In this document: positions 9,023 through 18,633 of the stretch, piece after piece
Numbering within the stretch: the first letter of the stretch is position 1
Layout: each line of letters begins with the position of its first letter
Assembly (NCBI RefSeq): GCF_034347425.1
Contig: NZ_CP133779.1
Span: forward strand, 1,612,001-1,676,000
Reading direction: 5' to 3'
DNA length: 64,000 nt
Source: Undibacterium sp. CCC3.4
GTDB lineage: Bacteria; Pseudomonadota; Gammaproteobacteria; Burkholderiales; Burkholderiaceae_D
Translations under genes and position numbers: made by a program
Notes under the pieces: generated by a model
What the model was told of the DNA's origin: nothing
Seen by the model: the letters and a program-made list of their open reading frames with translations, nothing else
Database searches by the model: none

Positions 9023-10450
9023 TCATTTCTCGGTATGCCTGACCACCGTGACGGTGCAACCGGCTTCTGCCACCACCTGCGCCGAGACACTGCCGAGGTA
9101 ACGGCGTAGTGCCGAATTGCCGCGCGAACCGATGATGATGTGGTCGACATCATTATTGTGCGCGTATTCGATGATGGCCGTGGCCGGATCGGGCGCTTCG
9201 AGCACGTGGAAAGTAATTTTATCGGCAATCAGATCGAGCGGGCGCGCCCAATGCTTAAGTTCAACCAATTGTTTGACATGCATGTTTTCGCCTTGTTGTA
9301 TCAGGCTTTCATCCATGCCCAAACGACTGGTTTTCCGCACCGTCACACAGGCCAAGCGCGCACCGGGTTCGGTTTGCAGCATGCGCCGGGCGATTTGCCG
9401 TAAATTTTCCGCCAGCGTCGCCGAGCCATGGGCCAAGTCGAGCGCGGCGACGATGATCGGTGCTTTCGATAATTGTTCCGAAACGCTGTCGGGTACAGCG
9501 GCCGGGATATCGCTGATGCGGAAGCGGCGTTTGAAAACCGTCAAAAAACCATCTTGCTGGTGTTTTTCGGCGCGTGCTGTCAGCGTCAGTTGATCTGGGT
9601 ATTGCAACATGAGGGCCAACTGCGCGGCCGTATCGAAACGCTGCGCCGGATCGACTTCGAGGCAGCGTAAAATAATTTCCTGCAGCCAGCCCGGGATGTT
9701 GGCACGGTGCTGGCGCGGTGGAATGGGATCGCGGTAGAGGCGCTTTTTCAAACCACTCACTGAAGTCGGGTGGCCGAACGGGCGCTCGCCGGTGGCTAAA
9801 TGATAGAGCAACACGCCGAGCGAAAACAAATCGCTGCGCGGTTCATGACGTATCCCCAGCACTTGTTCGGGCGCGATATACGGGCCGGTTCCCAACGGCA
9901 GACGAAATTCTTCATCGAGCAAATCGGGCAGGCGATCGTGGCGCGACAAACCGTAATCGATCAGTATGGCCTGGCCATCGCGCAGCATGATATTGCTGGG
10001 CTTAATATCGAGATGAATCACATGCTGGCGGTGCAGATCTTGTAAGGCATTGGCGATCTTGATACCGATATTGACCACTTCGGCCAAGGGCAGCGGCGCT
10101 TCATCAAAGCGGCTACGCAGTGAATCGCCGGCGATCTGTTCCATCACGATATACGGTTGGGTATCGAAGTCGCCGGCACCGAAATAACGCGGCACATGGC
10201 TGCCTTTCAGCTTGGGCATGATCATCTGCTCGACCTCGAAGGCGACAATGGCAGTCGGGTCTTCGCGGCCGAACAGCAGCGGCACTTTCATGATCAAGGG
10301 TGGCACGCTCAGTTCAGTACCGGGTTTGCCGAGATGGCGTGCGCGCAGATCAGTGACGCGCCACAGCGCCGCCATGCCGCCGGTGTGTAATTTCTCTTCG
10401 AGCCGATAACCATCGAACTCCATGCCGACTTGTAGCCGTGGTGGGCGCAT
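9023..10450 (-). CDS. Ser/Thr protein kinase fused to a universal stress (UspA) domain
   Basis: 475 residues. The N-terminal 280 residues form a Hanks-type kinase: glycine-loop-like EEKLHTGGMAALW, a candidate VAIK-type lysine in LIMKVPLL, catalytic loop HVIHLDIKPSNIML (HLD in place of HRD), IDYGLS in place of DFG, and YIAPEQ. The C-terminal part from about residue 330 (APIIVAALDLAHGS to VTVVRHTEK) is a UspA domain with a GSRGNSALRRYLGS nucleotide-binding motif, one residue shorter between glycines than the classical spacing. There is no transmembrane segment, so it is cytoplasmic. Its start codon lies 1 bp past the stop of the upstream metallophosphatase gene, so the two are probably translationally coupled. 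Confidence 0.9.
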   Translation of the reverse strand: MRPPRLQVGMEFDGYRLEEKLHTGGMAALWRVTDLRARHLGKPGTELSVPPLIMKVPLLFGREDPTAIVAFEVEQMIMPKLKGSHVPRYFGAGDFDTQPYIVMEQIAGDSLRSRFDEAPLPLAEVVNIGIKIANALQDLHRQHVIHLDIKPSNIMLRDGQAILIDYGLSRHDRLPDLLDEEFRLPLGTGPYIAPEQVLGIRHEPRSDLFSLGVLLYHLATGERPFGHPTSVSGLKKRLYRDPIPPRQHRANIPGWLQEIILRCLEVDPAQRFDTAAQLALMLQYPDQLTLTARAEKHQQDGFLTVFKRRFRISDIPAAVPDSVSEQLSKAPIIVAALDLAHGSATLAENLRQIARRMLQTEPGARLACVTVRKTSRLGMDESLIQQGENMHVKQLVELKHWARPLDLIADKITFHVLEAPDPATAIIEYAHNNDVDHIIIGSRGNSALRRYLGSVSAQVVAEAGCTVTVVRHTEK

Positions 10451-10451
10451 C

Positions 10452-11195
10452 TCAATGCCCCGTCAGGAGGCGTGTTGCCAGCGCGGCCGGCAAACCGGCG
10501 GCGATGATTTTGCGCGCCGCCGTATCATGGTCGTATGGCACCCGGTAGTAAGTGAGTTCCAGACTGTCGGTATCGAAACTGGCATAACAGGCGGCCGGAT
10601 TGCCATCGCGCGGCTGACCGAGCGAACCCGGAATCACCAGCCAACGACGCTGTTTGCTCAGTGGGATGCTGTTTTCCGGAGTTGGTAAAAATTCGCCGGT
10701 CTTGCCGGTTAAGCTGAGGTGATACAGCGTCGGCAGATGCACATGACCGCAGAAGGTAACGCGGGCCTTACAGGCGTGCATGCTGCGCATGGCTTCCATG
10801 ATGCCATCGATGTACTCCCATTTTTCCGGGGCCCAGGCATTCGCATGTACCAGTAAAAGATCGGGCAATTCTACTCGGTAGGGCAGTTGCCGCAGAAAGC
10901 TCAGTTGTTCCGGGCTCAGCTGCGAGCGCGTCCATTCCACCGCTTGGCGCGCCATGTGGTGCATGCCACTGTGATCGTCCTGCAGTACCGCGGCATCGTG
11001 ATTACCCATCACTGCCCAGCCGCCGGCGGCGACGCGTTCCCTGACAGCGTCCAGCACCCAGGCCGGATCGGCACCATAGCCGACCAGATCACCAAGAAAA
11101 GCATAACGCGTGACTTTTTGTTGCTCGGCATGGGCCAGGCAAGCACTGAGCGCTTCTCGGTTGGCATGGAGGTCGGTCATAAGCGCGATGAGCAT
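10452..11195 (-). CDS. Metallophosphoesterase (YfcE/MJ0936-like)
   Basis: 247 residues. All calcineurin-like motifs are present: DLH (residues 8-10), GDLVGYG, MGNHD, LVHANAW and CGHVH. The family hydrolyses phosphodiesters or phosphoproteins with two metals. The ATG at 11195 begins right at the first strand (MLIALMTDLHANREAL). The gene directly precedes the kinase-UspA gene in one operon, which suggests a phosphatase acting opposite the kinase; that pairing is an inference. Diadenosine-tetraphosphatase-like or phosphodiesterase activity is also possible. Confidence 0.87.
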   Translation of the reverse strand: MLIALMTDLHANREALSACLAHAEQQKVTRYAFLGDLVGYGADPAWVLDAVRERVAAGGWAVMGNHDAAVLQDDHSGMHHMARQAVEWTRSQLSPEQLSFLRQLPYRVELPDLLLVHANAWAPEKWEYIDGIMEAMRSMHACKARVTFCGHVHLPTLYHLSLTGKTGEFLPTPENSIPLSKQRRWLVIPGSLGQPRDGNPAACYASFDTDSLELTYYRVPYDHDTAARKIIAAGLPAALATRLLTGH

Positions 11196-11227
11196 GGTGT
11201 GATTTCTATTGAACTGAGACTGAAATA

Positions 11228-11959
11228 CTACGGGACCAGCCGGGTGGCAGGCATAGCTTGATACTGATGATAGCCGCGCGCGCGCAGTGCACAGGCCGGA
11301 CATGTGCCGCAGCCATGGCCCCAGTCATGCAACTGACCGCGTTGACCGAGATAGCAGGTGTGGGTATCGGTACGGATCAGATCGACCAAGGCTTTACCAC
11401 CGAGTGATTCGGCCAGTTGCCAAGTCTGTGACTTGTCTATCCACATCAACGGGGTTTCCAGTTTCATCCGCGTGTTCATGCCCAGATTGAGCGCGACTTG
11501 CAAGGCTTTCATGGTGTCATCGCGACAGTCCGGATAGCCGGAAAAATCGGTTTCGCACATGCCGCCGACGAGTACATTGAGGCCGCGACGTACCGCCAAG
11601 GTCGCCGCTACCGTCATGAACATCAGATTCCGTCCCGGTACGAAGGTGTTGGGTAAGCCGTTTTCTTGCATTTCAATGGCAATGTCTTCGGTCATCGCCG
11701 TTTGCGATAATTGTCCGATCAAAGACAGATCGAGCAGATGATCGGGGCCGAGGCGCTCGGCCCAGTCGGTCGAGAAGGCGCGCATTTGCTCCAGCAAGTG
11801 TGGGCGCACGCTCAGTTCTATGGCATGGCGCTGGCCGTAATCGAAGCCCAGGGTTTCGACGTGGGCATAGCGCGCCAAGGCCCAAGCCAAGCAGGTAGTG
11901 GAATCTTGGCCGCCGCTGAACAGCACCAGCGCGCGGTCATTGGGAAAAAAAGGGTTCAT
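11228..11959 (-). CDS. queC: 7-cyano-7-deazaguanine synthase QueC
   Basis: 243 residues. QueC converts 7-carboxy-7-deazaguanine to preQ0 with ATP and ammonia in queuosine biosynthesis. The P-loop-like ATP pyrophosphatase motif [10 protein letters not shown] is near the N terminus, followed by [16 protein letters not shown] and [11 protein letters not shown]. The zinc site is the C-terminal [17 protein letters not shown] cluster. The ATG at 11959 is chosen because the family starts just before the ATP motif; the 14-residue upstream extension begins with TTG. No other queuosine genes are adjacent. Confidence 0.95.
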   Translation of the reverse strand: MNPFFPNDRALVLFSGGQDSTTCLAWALARYAHVETLGFDYGQRHAIELSVRPHLLEQMRAFSTDWAERLGPDHLLDLSLIGQLSQTAMTEDIAIEMQENGLPNTFVPGRNLMFMTVAATLAVRRGLNVLVGGMCETDFSGYPDCRDDTMKALQVALNLGMNTRMKLETPLMWIDKSQTWQLAESLGGKALVDLIRTDTHTCYLGQRGQLHDWGHGCGTCPACALRARGYHQYQAMPATRLVP

Positions 11960-12067
11960 GTCACAATGTAAAAATAGATGTTTGATTGTAAAAGATGGCA
12001 ACTTTGCATACAGTGCAAGCCGTTGTTGGTGGTAAGGTTCGTCTAAGATGAATGTTAACGCAAGCCC

Positions 12068-13348
12068 ATGAGTTTTACTAAAAAATTTCTTTCCTCGTCG
12101 ATACTCTCAGTAGTCGACCAAGGCATGTTAAGTGCCCTCAACTTTGCCATCGGGGCCATGCTGATCCGTTTCGTCAGCAAAGACGTCTATGGTTTATATG
12201 GCCAATTGTACGCCGGTGGCTTGCTGGCCGGTTTACTGGTCGATTCCTGGATCGCCGGGCCGCTGACCACCGTCGCCAGTGCGGTGCATGAGCATGCGCG
12301 GCGAGTACTGCTGCGACGTTACTGGTACCGACAAATTTTCTGGACCCTGGCGATGGGAGGGCTGGCCTTGCTGGTGGTGGCCTTGCTGCCGCCGGTTACC
12401 CATGGTCATGGGCAAGCGTGGTCGCTGGGCTTGGCTTTTGCTCTGTATGTGATCGGTAACGGCTTGCGCGAATACGGTCGCACGGTCGGCTTTATCCAGT
12501 CGGATATCCACAGCGTGCTGCGCCAAGACAGCGTGTATGTTGCGGCAGTCATCCTCGGCGGGGTAGTGCTCTTGAGCCGTCAGCAGGTCGATCTGTACAG
12601 CGTGTTTCTGCTGCTGGCCGGCGCCTCTTTGCTCTGTGCTTGGTTTGGCCGCGCGCGCCTGTTGGAGCGTACGGCCGCCGATGCCAGCAATATTGCTGCC
12701 GCTGACTTGCTAGTCATCGATAGCCATCAGAGTACGATCCGCGGCCATGGCCGCTGGGCCGTGCTCGGCGTGACGGTCGGGTGGTTGTCAAATTACAGCT
12801 ATGTCTATTTGTCGGGTGCGTGGTTGGGTTTGGCGGCGATCGCCGATCTCAATGCCTCGCGTCTCTTGCTCATGCCGATTCCCTTGGCGGTCGCGGCCTG
12901 GTCACGGGTGGCGCGGCCGGAAGCGAGCCGCTTGATGGCCGAGCATAATTGGAGTGCCTTAAAAAAGCTGACCTTGTTTTCCGTGGTCGGCATCGAATTT
13001 GTGGTGCTCAGCTACGTCGGCGTATTGTTGTTGACGCTGCCGTGGCTGGAAGCGCATGTGATCGGCAGTAAATACAGCGGCCTTGATCCGCTCATCATGT
13101 TGTGGGGGGCGTATTTTGCCGTCAATGCGGTGCGCTGGATCGGCACTTCCTGGCTCATGAGTGGCGGCGCGTTCCGTTCCATGTTTTTGCTCGGTACCAT
13201 TACGCTCGGCTTGGTGGTGGCGCTGACCTCCTACACCATCCCACATTGGGGACCGGCGGGCGCGGTGTTTGCCTTGATCGCCGTGGAATTGTTTGAAACC
13301 GTGGTGGTATGGAAATTTATTTATCCACGTTTACAACTGCCGCAATAA
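12068..13348 (+). CDS. Polysaccharide flippase-like membrane protein (MOP superfamily)
   Basis: 426 residues with about 12 predicted membrane helices, e.g. [29 protein letters not shown] and [16 protein letters not shown]. The start [22 protein letters not shown] resembles Wzx-type exporters that flip lipid-linked glycans. No glycosyltransferase genes lie nearby. Its 3' end overlaps the convergent tandem-hydrolase gene by 32 bp. It may be functionally linked to the carrier-protein operon next to it, but the opposite orientation gives only weak support. Confidence 0.7.
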   Translation: MSFTKKFLSSSILSVVDQGMLSALNFAIGAMLIRFVSKDVYGLYGQLYAGGLLAGLLVDSWIAGPLTTVASAVHEHARRVLLRRYWYRQIFWTLAMGGLALLVVALLPPVTHGHGQAWSLGLAFALYVIGNGLREYGRTVGFIQSDIHSVLRQDSVYVAAVILGGVVLLSRQQVDLYSVFLLLAGASLLCAWFGRARLLERTAADASNIAAADLLVIDSHQSTIRGHGRWAVLGVTVGWLSNYSYVYLSGAWLGLAAIADLNASRLLLMPIPLAVAAWSRVARPEASRLMAEHNWSALKKLTLFSVVGIEFVVLSYVGVLLLTLPWLEAHVIGSKYSGLDPLIMLWGAYFAVNAVRWIGTSWLMSGGAFRSMFLLGTITLGLVVALTSYTIPHWGPAGAVFALIAVELFETVVVWKFIYPRLQLPQ

Positions 13349-15140
13349 AGCGTTGGCTTAATTGATCGCAAATCAAGTGCAATACCTGTCGCTGTGCCCA
13401 TAGCGGCGTAAAGGTATGATCGGCACCCTTGAGTATCTCGATATGGATGCCATCGCCGTCGCCGAGTAAGCTGCCATGGCGGCCGAAGTTTTCCGTCATC
13501 AGATCGACGCTGCTGTCGCCGGCATCCATGATCATCAAGATCATGCTACCGCGCGCTTCGAGTGCACGTAACTGGTGCGCCGTCCGGCCGAGAAAACGCG
13601 GATTGTGGAGGAACTTCGTCAACAGCAACTGGGCTTTGGTATGCAGGCGGCGCACTACGCGCAGGCTCAGTTTGACGACGATCTGACGCCATTGCACTTG
13701 CCCGCACAGCAGCCGCTTCCAAGTTTGCGGATCGCGCAGGGCAGCGGCATAAAAATGTGTCGATTTGATGCGCTCGCTGCGGCCCACCGTACGCTGGTAG
13801 ACCAATTGATTCATCAGTATCAATCCGCGCACGCGTTCATCGCTCAAGCCGGCACGACAGGCGAAATAAGCCCCGGAACATAAGCCGCCCAACACGAAGC
13901 TGTTACTGCGAAAAGCCGAGCGCATGAATTCCATGGCATGGCGCATGTCCTCGTCGCCGCTGTCGGCATAGACTTGATTTTCCAGCCCTTCCGGGGTGGC
14001 GCGACTGTAGCCGATACCGGCCTTATCGAAGCGTAATACGATGAAGCCGCGCACGGCTAATTGCCGCGCCAATTGCACGTACAAGCGGTGATTGCCGACG
14101 CGGTGGTTGGCACCGATATTGGTCAGTATGATGGCTGGAAGCGTGCCTGGCAGTGCAGTACTGGCGTGCCCAGCAGCCCGCGAGACCACTCCGACCAGAC
14201 CGGCAAACTCAACCAGATCTTCGCCTACCGCGGCACCGCTGGCATCGATGACGGCGCTGCGTCGCAAAGCATGGGGGAGCGTTGCCGCCGTGTGTTGCAG
14301 GGTAAATCTGGCGCTTAACCAGTCGCGCAGGTTTTGCCATAATTGAACTGGTACAGCACTTTCGTGGGCGTCGGCCGGCATCATCGCGGCATAGCCGGGA
14401 CTCTGCTCGAGCGTCAGGTCTACGCCCTGTTCTTGCCAATGGCGTGCCAGTTTCTGCTCGCTACCGGCGAGGTCGTCGCGTCCCAGTATCAGGGTCGGCA
14501 TACTTGGTGCATCCATCGTCAGCAGCGAGTACGTGCTCAAACGCTGGCGGCTGGCGGCGCACAATAGATAACCGCCGAATTCGTCGGTGCTTTCAGCTTC
14601 GTGTTCACGGTCGTGCTGCGCGCTACTGGTGGATTTCAGTATCTGTAACTCGCGACAGTAAGCGCGGCCGCTCACCACCGGCGCTTGCAGTAACAGCGCT
14701 GCTGCGCCGATTTCACTGGCCACGCTGGCGGCCAACAGTGCGCCTAGCCGCAGACCGAACAAGGCGATTTGTTCCACTCCCGCCAGGGTGCGCAAGTGCT
14801 GTGCGGCGCTGCTTATGTCTGCTTGCCACTGCGCGCTGCGCTCGCCGCTCAGGTCGGCCGAGTCGCCACTGTTGTGATAATCGAAGAACAGTACATCGAA
14901 GCCGGCTTGGGCCAATTGTTCGGTCAAGTGTTTGTAGGCGCGATACGCCACCAAGTATTCATGCCCGAACGGCGGACACAGCACCACCCCGCAGGCACGC
15001 GTGCCACCGGCGCTGCGGCGCTGGGCCGGATGAAACCAAGCCAATAGTGCCGCCGCCGGGTCGCCGAACCAGCAGGCTTGCGCCCGCGACAGCAGATCTT
15101 GGCTAGGATAGAGCTGCGACCGCTTAGCTGAGCTGCTCAT
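13317..15140 (-). CDS. Tandem alpha/beta hydrolase, exosortase-associated hydrolase-like
   Basis: 607 residues with two alpha/beta-hydrolase domains. Domain 1 (about 48-280) has VVLCPPFGHEYLVAYRAYKH and the elbow FGLRLGA, where Arg131 sits in place of the usual Ser nucleophile; exosortase-associated hydrolases are similar here. Domain 2 (about 310-600) has the elbow GGLCSGA with Cys421 at the nucleophile position, and candidate Asp (IMDAGDSS) and His (KGADHTF) partners. Its ATG overlaps the stop of the upstream GH2 gene (ATGA-type), so it is the last gene of the carrier-protein operon. It could release a product from the carrier by thioester hydrolysis or transfer; this is an inference. Confidence 0.82.
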   Translation of the reverse strand: MSSSAKRSQLYPSQDLLSRAQACWFGDPAAALLAWFHPAQRRSAGGTRACGVVLCPPFGHEYLVAYRAYKHLTEQLAQAGFDVLFFDYHNSGDSADLSGERSAQWQADISSAAQHLRTLAGVEQIALFGLRLGALLAASVASEIGAAALLLQAPVVSGRAYCRELQILKSTSSAQHDREHEAESTDEFGGYLLCAASRQRLSTYSLLTMDAPSMPTLILGRDDLAGSEQKLARHWQEQGVDLTLEQSPGYAAMMPADAHESAVPVQLWQNLRDWLSARFTLQHTAATLPHALRRSAVIDASGAAVGEDLVEFAGLVGVVSRAAGHASTALPGTLPAIILTNIGANHRVGNHRLYVQLARQLAVRGFIVLRFDKAGIGYSRATPEGLENQVYADSGDEDMRHAMEFMRSAFRSNSFVLGGLCSGAYFACRAGLSDERVRGLILMNQLVYQRTVGRSERIKSTHFYAAALRDPQTWKRLLCGQVQWRQIVVKLSLRVVRRLHTKAQLLLTKFLHNPRFLGRTAHQLRALEARGSMILMIMDAGDSSVDLMTENFGRHGSLLGDGDGIHIEILKGADHTFTPLWAQRQVLHLICDQLSQRFIAAVVNVDK

Positions 15141-17653
15141 AGCGCTTCTGGCAGCATGAAGCTGCCGTCCAGATTCAGCGCGCTGATCGTGAGCTGCGGC
15201 GCAGCGCCGGCGCTCGGGCTTGGTCTCGCCGCGGCGCGCAGTCGCAGCGTCTTGTGCTGGCCCGGGGCGAGATGAAAGTAATTGTCATCGGCTAAGTAGC
15301 CGGGTGTAGACAGACTCAGCGTTCGTACCGCCAAGTTACTGCGTAAATCGACCCGCAGTGTGCCATCCTCGGCGCGTTGCCAACTGCCGCGCAGACCGAG
15401 TTCAGTCTGCGACAGCGCTACCGGCAGCGGTCCGGCTTGGAAATGACAGGCGCTGACCAGCGTGTGCGTGGCATCGGATAACTGCAGGTAGGCGAGCTCA
15501 TGAGCCGGTGCGCCGAAACGATAGGCGCAGGCGCTGTCGGTGAAATACGGCAGCAACGCGTCGGCGCGGAATTGGCAACTGCTGTGTGCACCCAAGCTGA
15601 TGTGGCGGCTGCCGCGGGTGATGCATTGTGCGTTCTTTCCGAACAGGCTTAATTCCAGTAAGCCCAGAAAGGCGCTGGCGCCGTCATTGACCACATGTAA
15701 GGCCAGTCCATTCAAACCTTCATCGGTAAAAAATGCGCACAGTGGTGCCATCGCCCGTTTCAGATAATAATACGCTGCCTTGGGATGACCGTCGACATCG
15801 AGTACGCCCCAGCCGGCACCGGCGCGCAGATCGCGCCAAAACCAGACCAAGGCACCGTGACAGAGTGAGCCGTGGCGGCGCCATTCTTGCAAGGTCGTGG
15901 CCATCATGCTGCCGCTGGCGCTGCGTCCCAGCGCCAGATAGCGCTTGGTATCGGCGGCGCGTAAGGCGCGCGCATCGACGCGGTACAATTGTTCCACGTA
16001 ATGGTCGCGCACATCGTCAAAATCCCAGTCGCAGCCATGATCGCGCGGCACCCCGGCATGCCAGTCCGGACCGGCATCGGGCTGCAGCGCATAGCGCTGC
16101 AGTAGGTCGGTTTCGGGGATATTCGCAAAGCCCAGGCATTCGCTGGTAAAGCGCGGTGCACTGCGGCGCGCATCGTCGGGCCCACGCAGATAAGCGCCGA
16201 CACCGAAATAATGACTGACACCGGCATCGATTTGGAACGGCAGCACGCCACCCGACGGGCTCGATGGCCAGTACAGTACGTCGGGCCGCAGTGCTTGGCA
16301 TAACTGCGGCAAAGTGTCGCCAAAAAAACTGTTACGCCAGATAGCTGCCGGCATGCCGAGCATGGCGGCCTGCTGTTCCACTTCACTGTTGCCGCATAAA
16401 ATAGCGATGCAAGGGTGCAGTTGTACTTGCTGTAAAAATTGCTGCGCTTCGTGCTGTACCGTCGCCGCAAAATCGGCATCGGCGACCGGGTAATCCATAT
16501 TGGCAAACATAAAATCCTGCCAGACCAAGATGCCGAGTTCATCGCACAAACGATAGAAGGCCGGATTTTCATACAACATGGTGCCGACCACGCGCAGCAT
16601 ATTCATGCCAGCTTGACGCGCCAACAGCAGCATGCTTGTTTGCTGCTCCGGTGTGGCATGCAGCGAAACGATGTCGGCCGGGGTCCAGCACACGCCACGG
16701 CAAAATACCGCTACGCCGTTGACGTGGACATGGAAATCATCCTCAGTTTGTTTGACCTCAATCTGGCGAAAACCGAGCGCATCGAGCGCAAACACATGGT
16801 TCTGCCCGGCGCTGTCGATGAGCTCTAATCGTGCCGGATACAGTGGCGCCTCGCCATGCGTATGCGGCCACCAGAGTGCTACCTCGGGCAGTGTCAAACT
16901 GCCGCTGGCGCTGTAGCTGCCAGGCTCGTCGCTTCGTAGCCTTAATTCGCTGACGGCAGTGCCGACATGCAGCCGCACTTGTTGCGGTGCTACTGTGCCG
17001 CTGAACCTGACTGCCGCTTGCACACAGACCTTGGTTCCATCGATCCGGCTGTGTAGCGTCCGACTTTCCAGCGTGTAGGGTTGTGCCAATTCCCACGCCA
17101 AGCCGCGATAAGGTCCGACTGCTGCCCCACGCGCCGACCAGCCCGGCATGCGGCCGAGTAAGCTGGTGCGCAGCCAGCGCAGTTGTTGTTGCGCGACCAA
17201 GCGAGTTTTCCAGCGTGGTCGCGGCCGCCGTTGTGCCAGCAGCGTGTTAAGCGCCAGGAAACGCAGACTCAGTATGCCCTGCGTGGGCAGCGTGCTGTCG
17301 GCCAGTGCATGGCGCGTCGCTATGAACATGTTTTCACTGCGCAGCAGCAGGGTATCATTCCAAAATACTTCGGCCACGCCAGCCAAGCCGGCGCACAGCA
17401 GGTGGCTGGCGTCAGCCGGTAAGCTTTGCCGGCTGTGAAACCAGATGTCGAGCGCATCGAAGTCGATGGTATCAGGTGCTTCGTTGCCGGCCGCGCGCAA
17501 CACCGAAGCGGCGGTGGCCGGCAGGGTTGCGGGTAGCGCGGGTAAGGCAGCGGCCATCAGTGCCGATGGCAGGCTGAAGGAGTCTGCTGCCACCATGCTC
17601 ATGTGCCAGCCGGTATGCAGCCAGTGCGGCGGGCGGTTCGCTGCGCTCAGCAT
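15137..17653 (-). CDS. Glycoside hydrolase family 2, beta-mannosidase-like
   Basis: 838 residues. An N-terminal jelly-roll-like domain (PAHWLHTG-type start, WFHSRQSLP, VFWND) and Ig-like domain precede a TIM barrel with FCRGVCWTPADI, GMNMLRVVGTMLYE and GILVWQDFMFAN. Catalytic residues look intact: acid/base Glu424 in CGNSEVEQ and nucleophile Glu505 in FTSECLGFANIP. The ATG at 17653 overlaps the end of the DUF1839 gene by 7 bp. No signal peptide is seen, so the protein is probably cytosolic, unusual for a polysaccharide-degrading enzyme and suggestive of a biosynthetic role. Its location in the carrier-protein operon is the most informative context. Confidence 0.85.
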   Translation of the reverse strand: MLSAANRPPHWLHTGWHMSMVAADSFSLPSALMAAALPALPATLPATAASVLRAAGNEAPDTIDFDALDIWFHSRQSLPADASHLLCAGLAGVAEVFWNDTLLLRSENMFIATRHALADSTLPTQGILSLRFLALNTLLAQRRPRPRWKTRLVAQQQLRWLRTSLLGRMPGWSARGAAVGPYRGLAWELAQPYTLESRTLHSRIDGTKVCVQAAVRFSGTVAPQQVRLHVGTAVSELRLRSDEPGSYSASGSLTLPEVALWWPHTHGEAPLYPARLELIDSAGQNHVFALDALGFRQIEVKQTEDDFHVHVNGVAVFCRGVCWTPADIVSLHATPEQQTSMLLLARQAGMNMLRVVGTMLYENPAFYRLCDELGILVWQDFMFANMDYPVADADFAATVQHEAQQFLQQVQLHPCIAILCGNSEVEQQAAMLGMPAAIWRNSFFGDTLPQLCQALRPDVLYWPSSPSGGVLPFQIDAGVSHYFGVGAYLRGPDDARRSAPRFTSECLGFANIPETDLLQRYALQPDAGPDWHAGVPRDHGCDWDFDDVRDHYVEQLYRVDARALRAADTKRYLALGRSASGSMMATTLQEWRRHGSLCHGALVWFWRDLRAGAGWGVLDVDGHPKAAYYYLKRAMAPLCAFFTDEGLNGLALHVVNDGASAFLGLLELSLFGKNAQCITRGSRHISLGAHSSCQFRADALLPYFTDSACAYRFGAPAHELAYLQLSDATHTLVSACHFQAGPLPVALSQTELGLRGSWQRAEDGTLRVDLRSNLAVRTLSLSTPGYLADDNYFHLAPGQHKTLRLRAAARPSPSAGAAPQLTISALNLDGSFMLPEAL

Positions 17654-18633
17654 GCCGTCTCTGCCAAGGCGCGCTCGAGCGCCGTCATGGTGTGCTGCCA
17701 CTGCTGGGTCAATTGCGCCGTCAACGGTAACAGATCAACCGCGCGTTTGCTCACCACGGCGCGAGCGGTTTTCATCAGCAGTATGCGGCAGGTTTCCGAC
17801 ATCGCCGCACAGCCCTGTGCCGCGTTGTTGAAGTCACCGATCCCGTTTCGCTGCAGCCAATCCAAATATTGCCCACCGAGGCTATAGCCGGCACCGAGCT
17901 GACGTAAATTCGCAAAGGCATAGGCATGAAACGCCGCCAAACCTTCGTGCTGCAGTTGTTCCAAGCGCGTGATCAAGGCGGTTTCAAATTGCGGCATCGG
18001 GTTGTGCTGCGGCCGCCGTGCGGCATGCTGATGCAGCAGTTGCGCAGACACTGCGGCCAGGCTGCTTTCATCGCGCTGCAACAGTCGGTCGAATTTGACG
18101 AATTCAGCGAAGAATGGCATGTAGCTTGGGTCTGCGGCGACATCGAGGCGAAACATGCGGGTGAAATCTTCCCCCGCCAAACGATGATAAGCGCGGTTGT
18201 GAAAATACCCGAGCTGCCGTGTTATAGCATCGATTTTCACCATCGCGATGGTGGTCTTGACATGGTTTTGTTGGTAATCAGTGCCGCTGGTATCGGGTAA
18301 ATGAAAGGCATCGACTTCGCACAAGACTACGCGCCCACGCGCCAGTTGTAGTGTGGCGTTTTCCAGCAAACTGCGCCAGACATGGAGTTCCTGTACATCG
18401 ACGCCGTACAGGGTAAATAAGTCTGCATGCGCCGGTTTAAAAAAGGTCCAGTGATCGCCTTCGAAATCATTCGCAAACACCACCGGCAGGCAGGCCAGAG
18501 GATTGAGTCCGCGGCTATGCAGCAGCTCTATCCAGACATCGATGTAGCAATTCGTTTCTGGCCACACCGCATCGGCCGCATGCAAAGCATGCGACACCCA
18601 AGCGGCGTCGGCTGGCATGCTCGCGCTCATCAT
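17647..18633 (-). CDS. DUF1839 family protein
   Basis: 328 residues matching the DUF1839 family, of unknown function, which is known to be encoded beside amino acid:[carrier protein] ligases. Visible blocks are NCYIDVWIELLHSRGLNP, FANDFEGDHWTFFKP, VVLCEVDAFHLPDT and YFHNRAYHRLAGEDF. A papain-like or ATP-grasp fold cannot be recognised by eye. The start is ATG 18633, overlapping the ligase stop; a GTG at 18654 would give a 7-residue extension. It probably works on the aminoacyl-carrier protein made by the preceding genes, but no activity is known to me. Confidence 0.8.
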   Translation of the reverse strand: MMSASMPADAAWVSHALHAADAVWPETNCYIDVWIELLHSRGLNPLACLPVVFANDFEGDHWTFFKPAHADLFTLYGVDVQELHVWRSLLENATLQLARGRVVLCEVDAFHLPDTSGTDYQQNHVKTTIAMVKIDAITRQLGYFHNRAYHRLAGEDFTRMFRLDVAADPSYMPFFAEFVKFDRLLQRDESSLAAVSAQLLHQHAARRPQHNPMPQFETALITRLEQLQHEGLAAFHAYAFANLRQLGAGYSLGGQYLDWLQRNGIGDFNNAAQGCAAMSETCRILLMKTARAVVSKRAVDLLPLTAQLTQQWQHTMTALERALAETAC

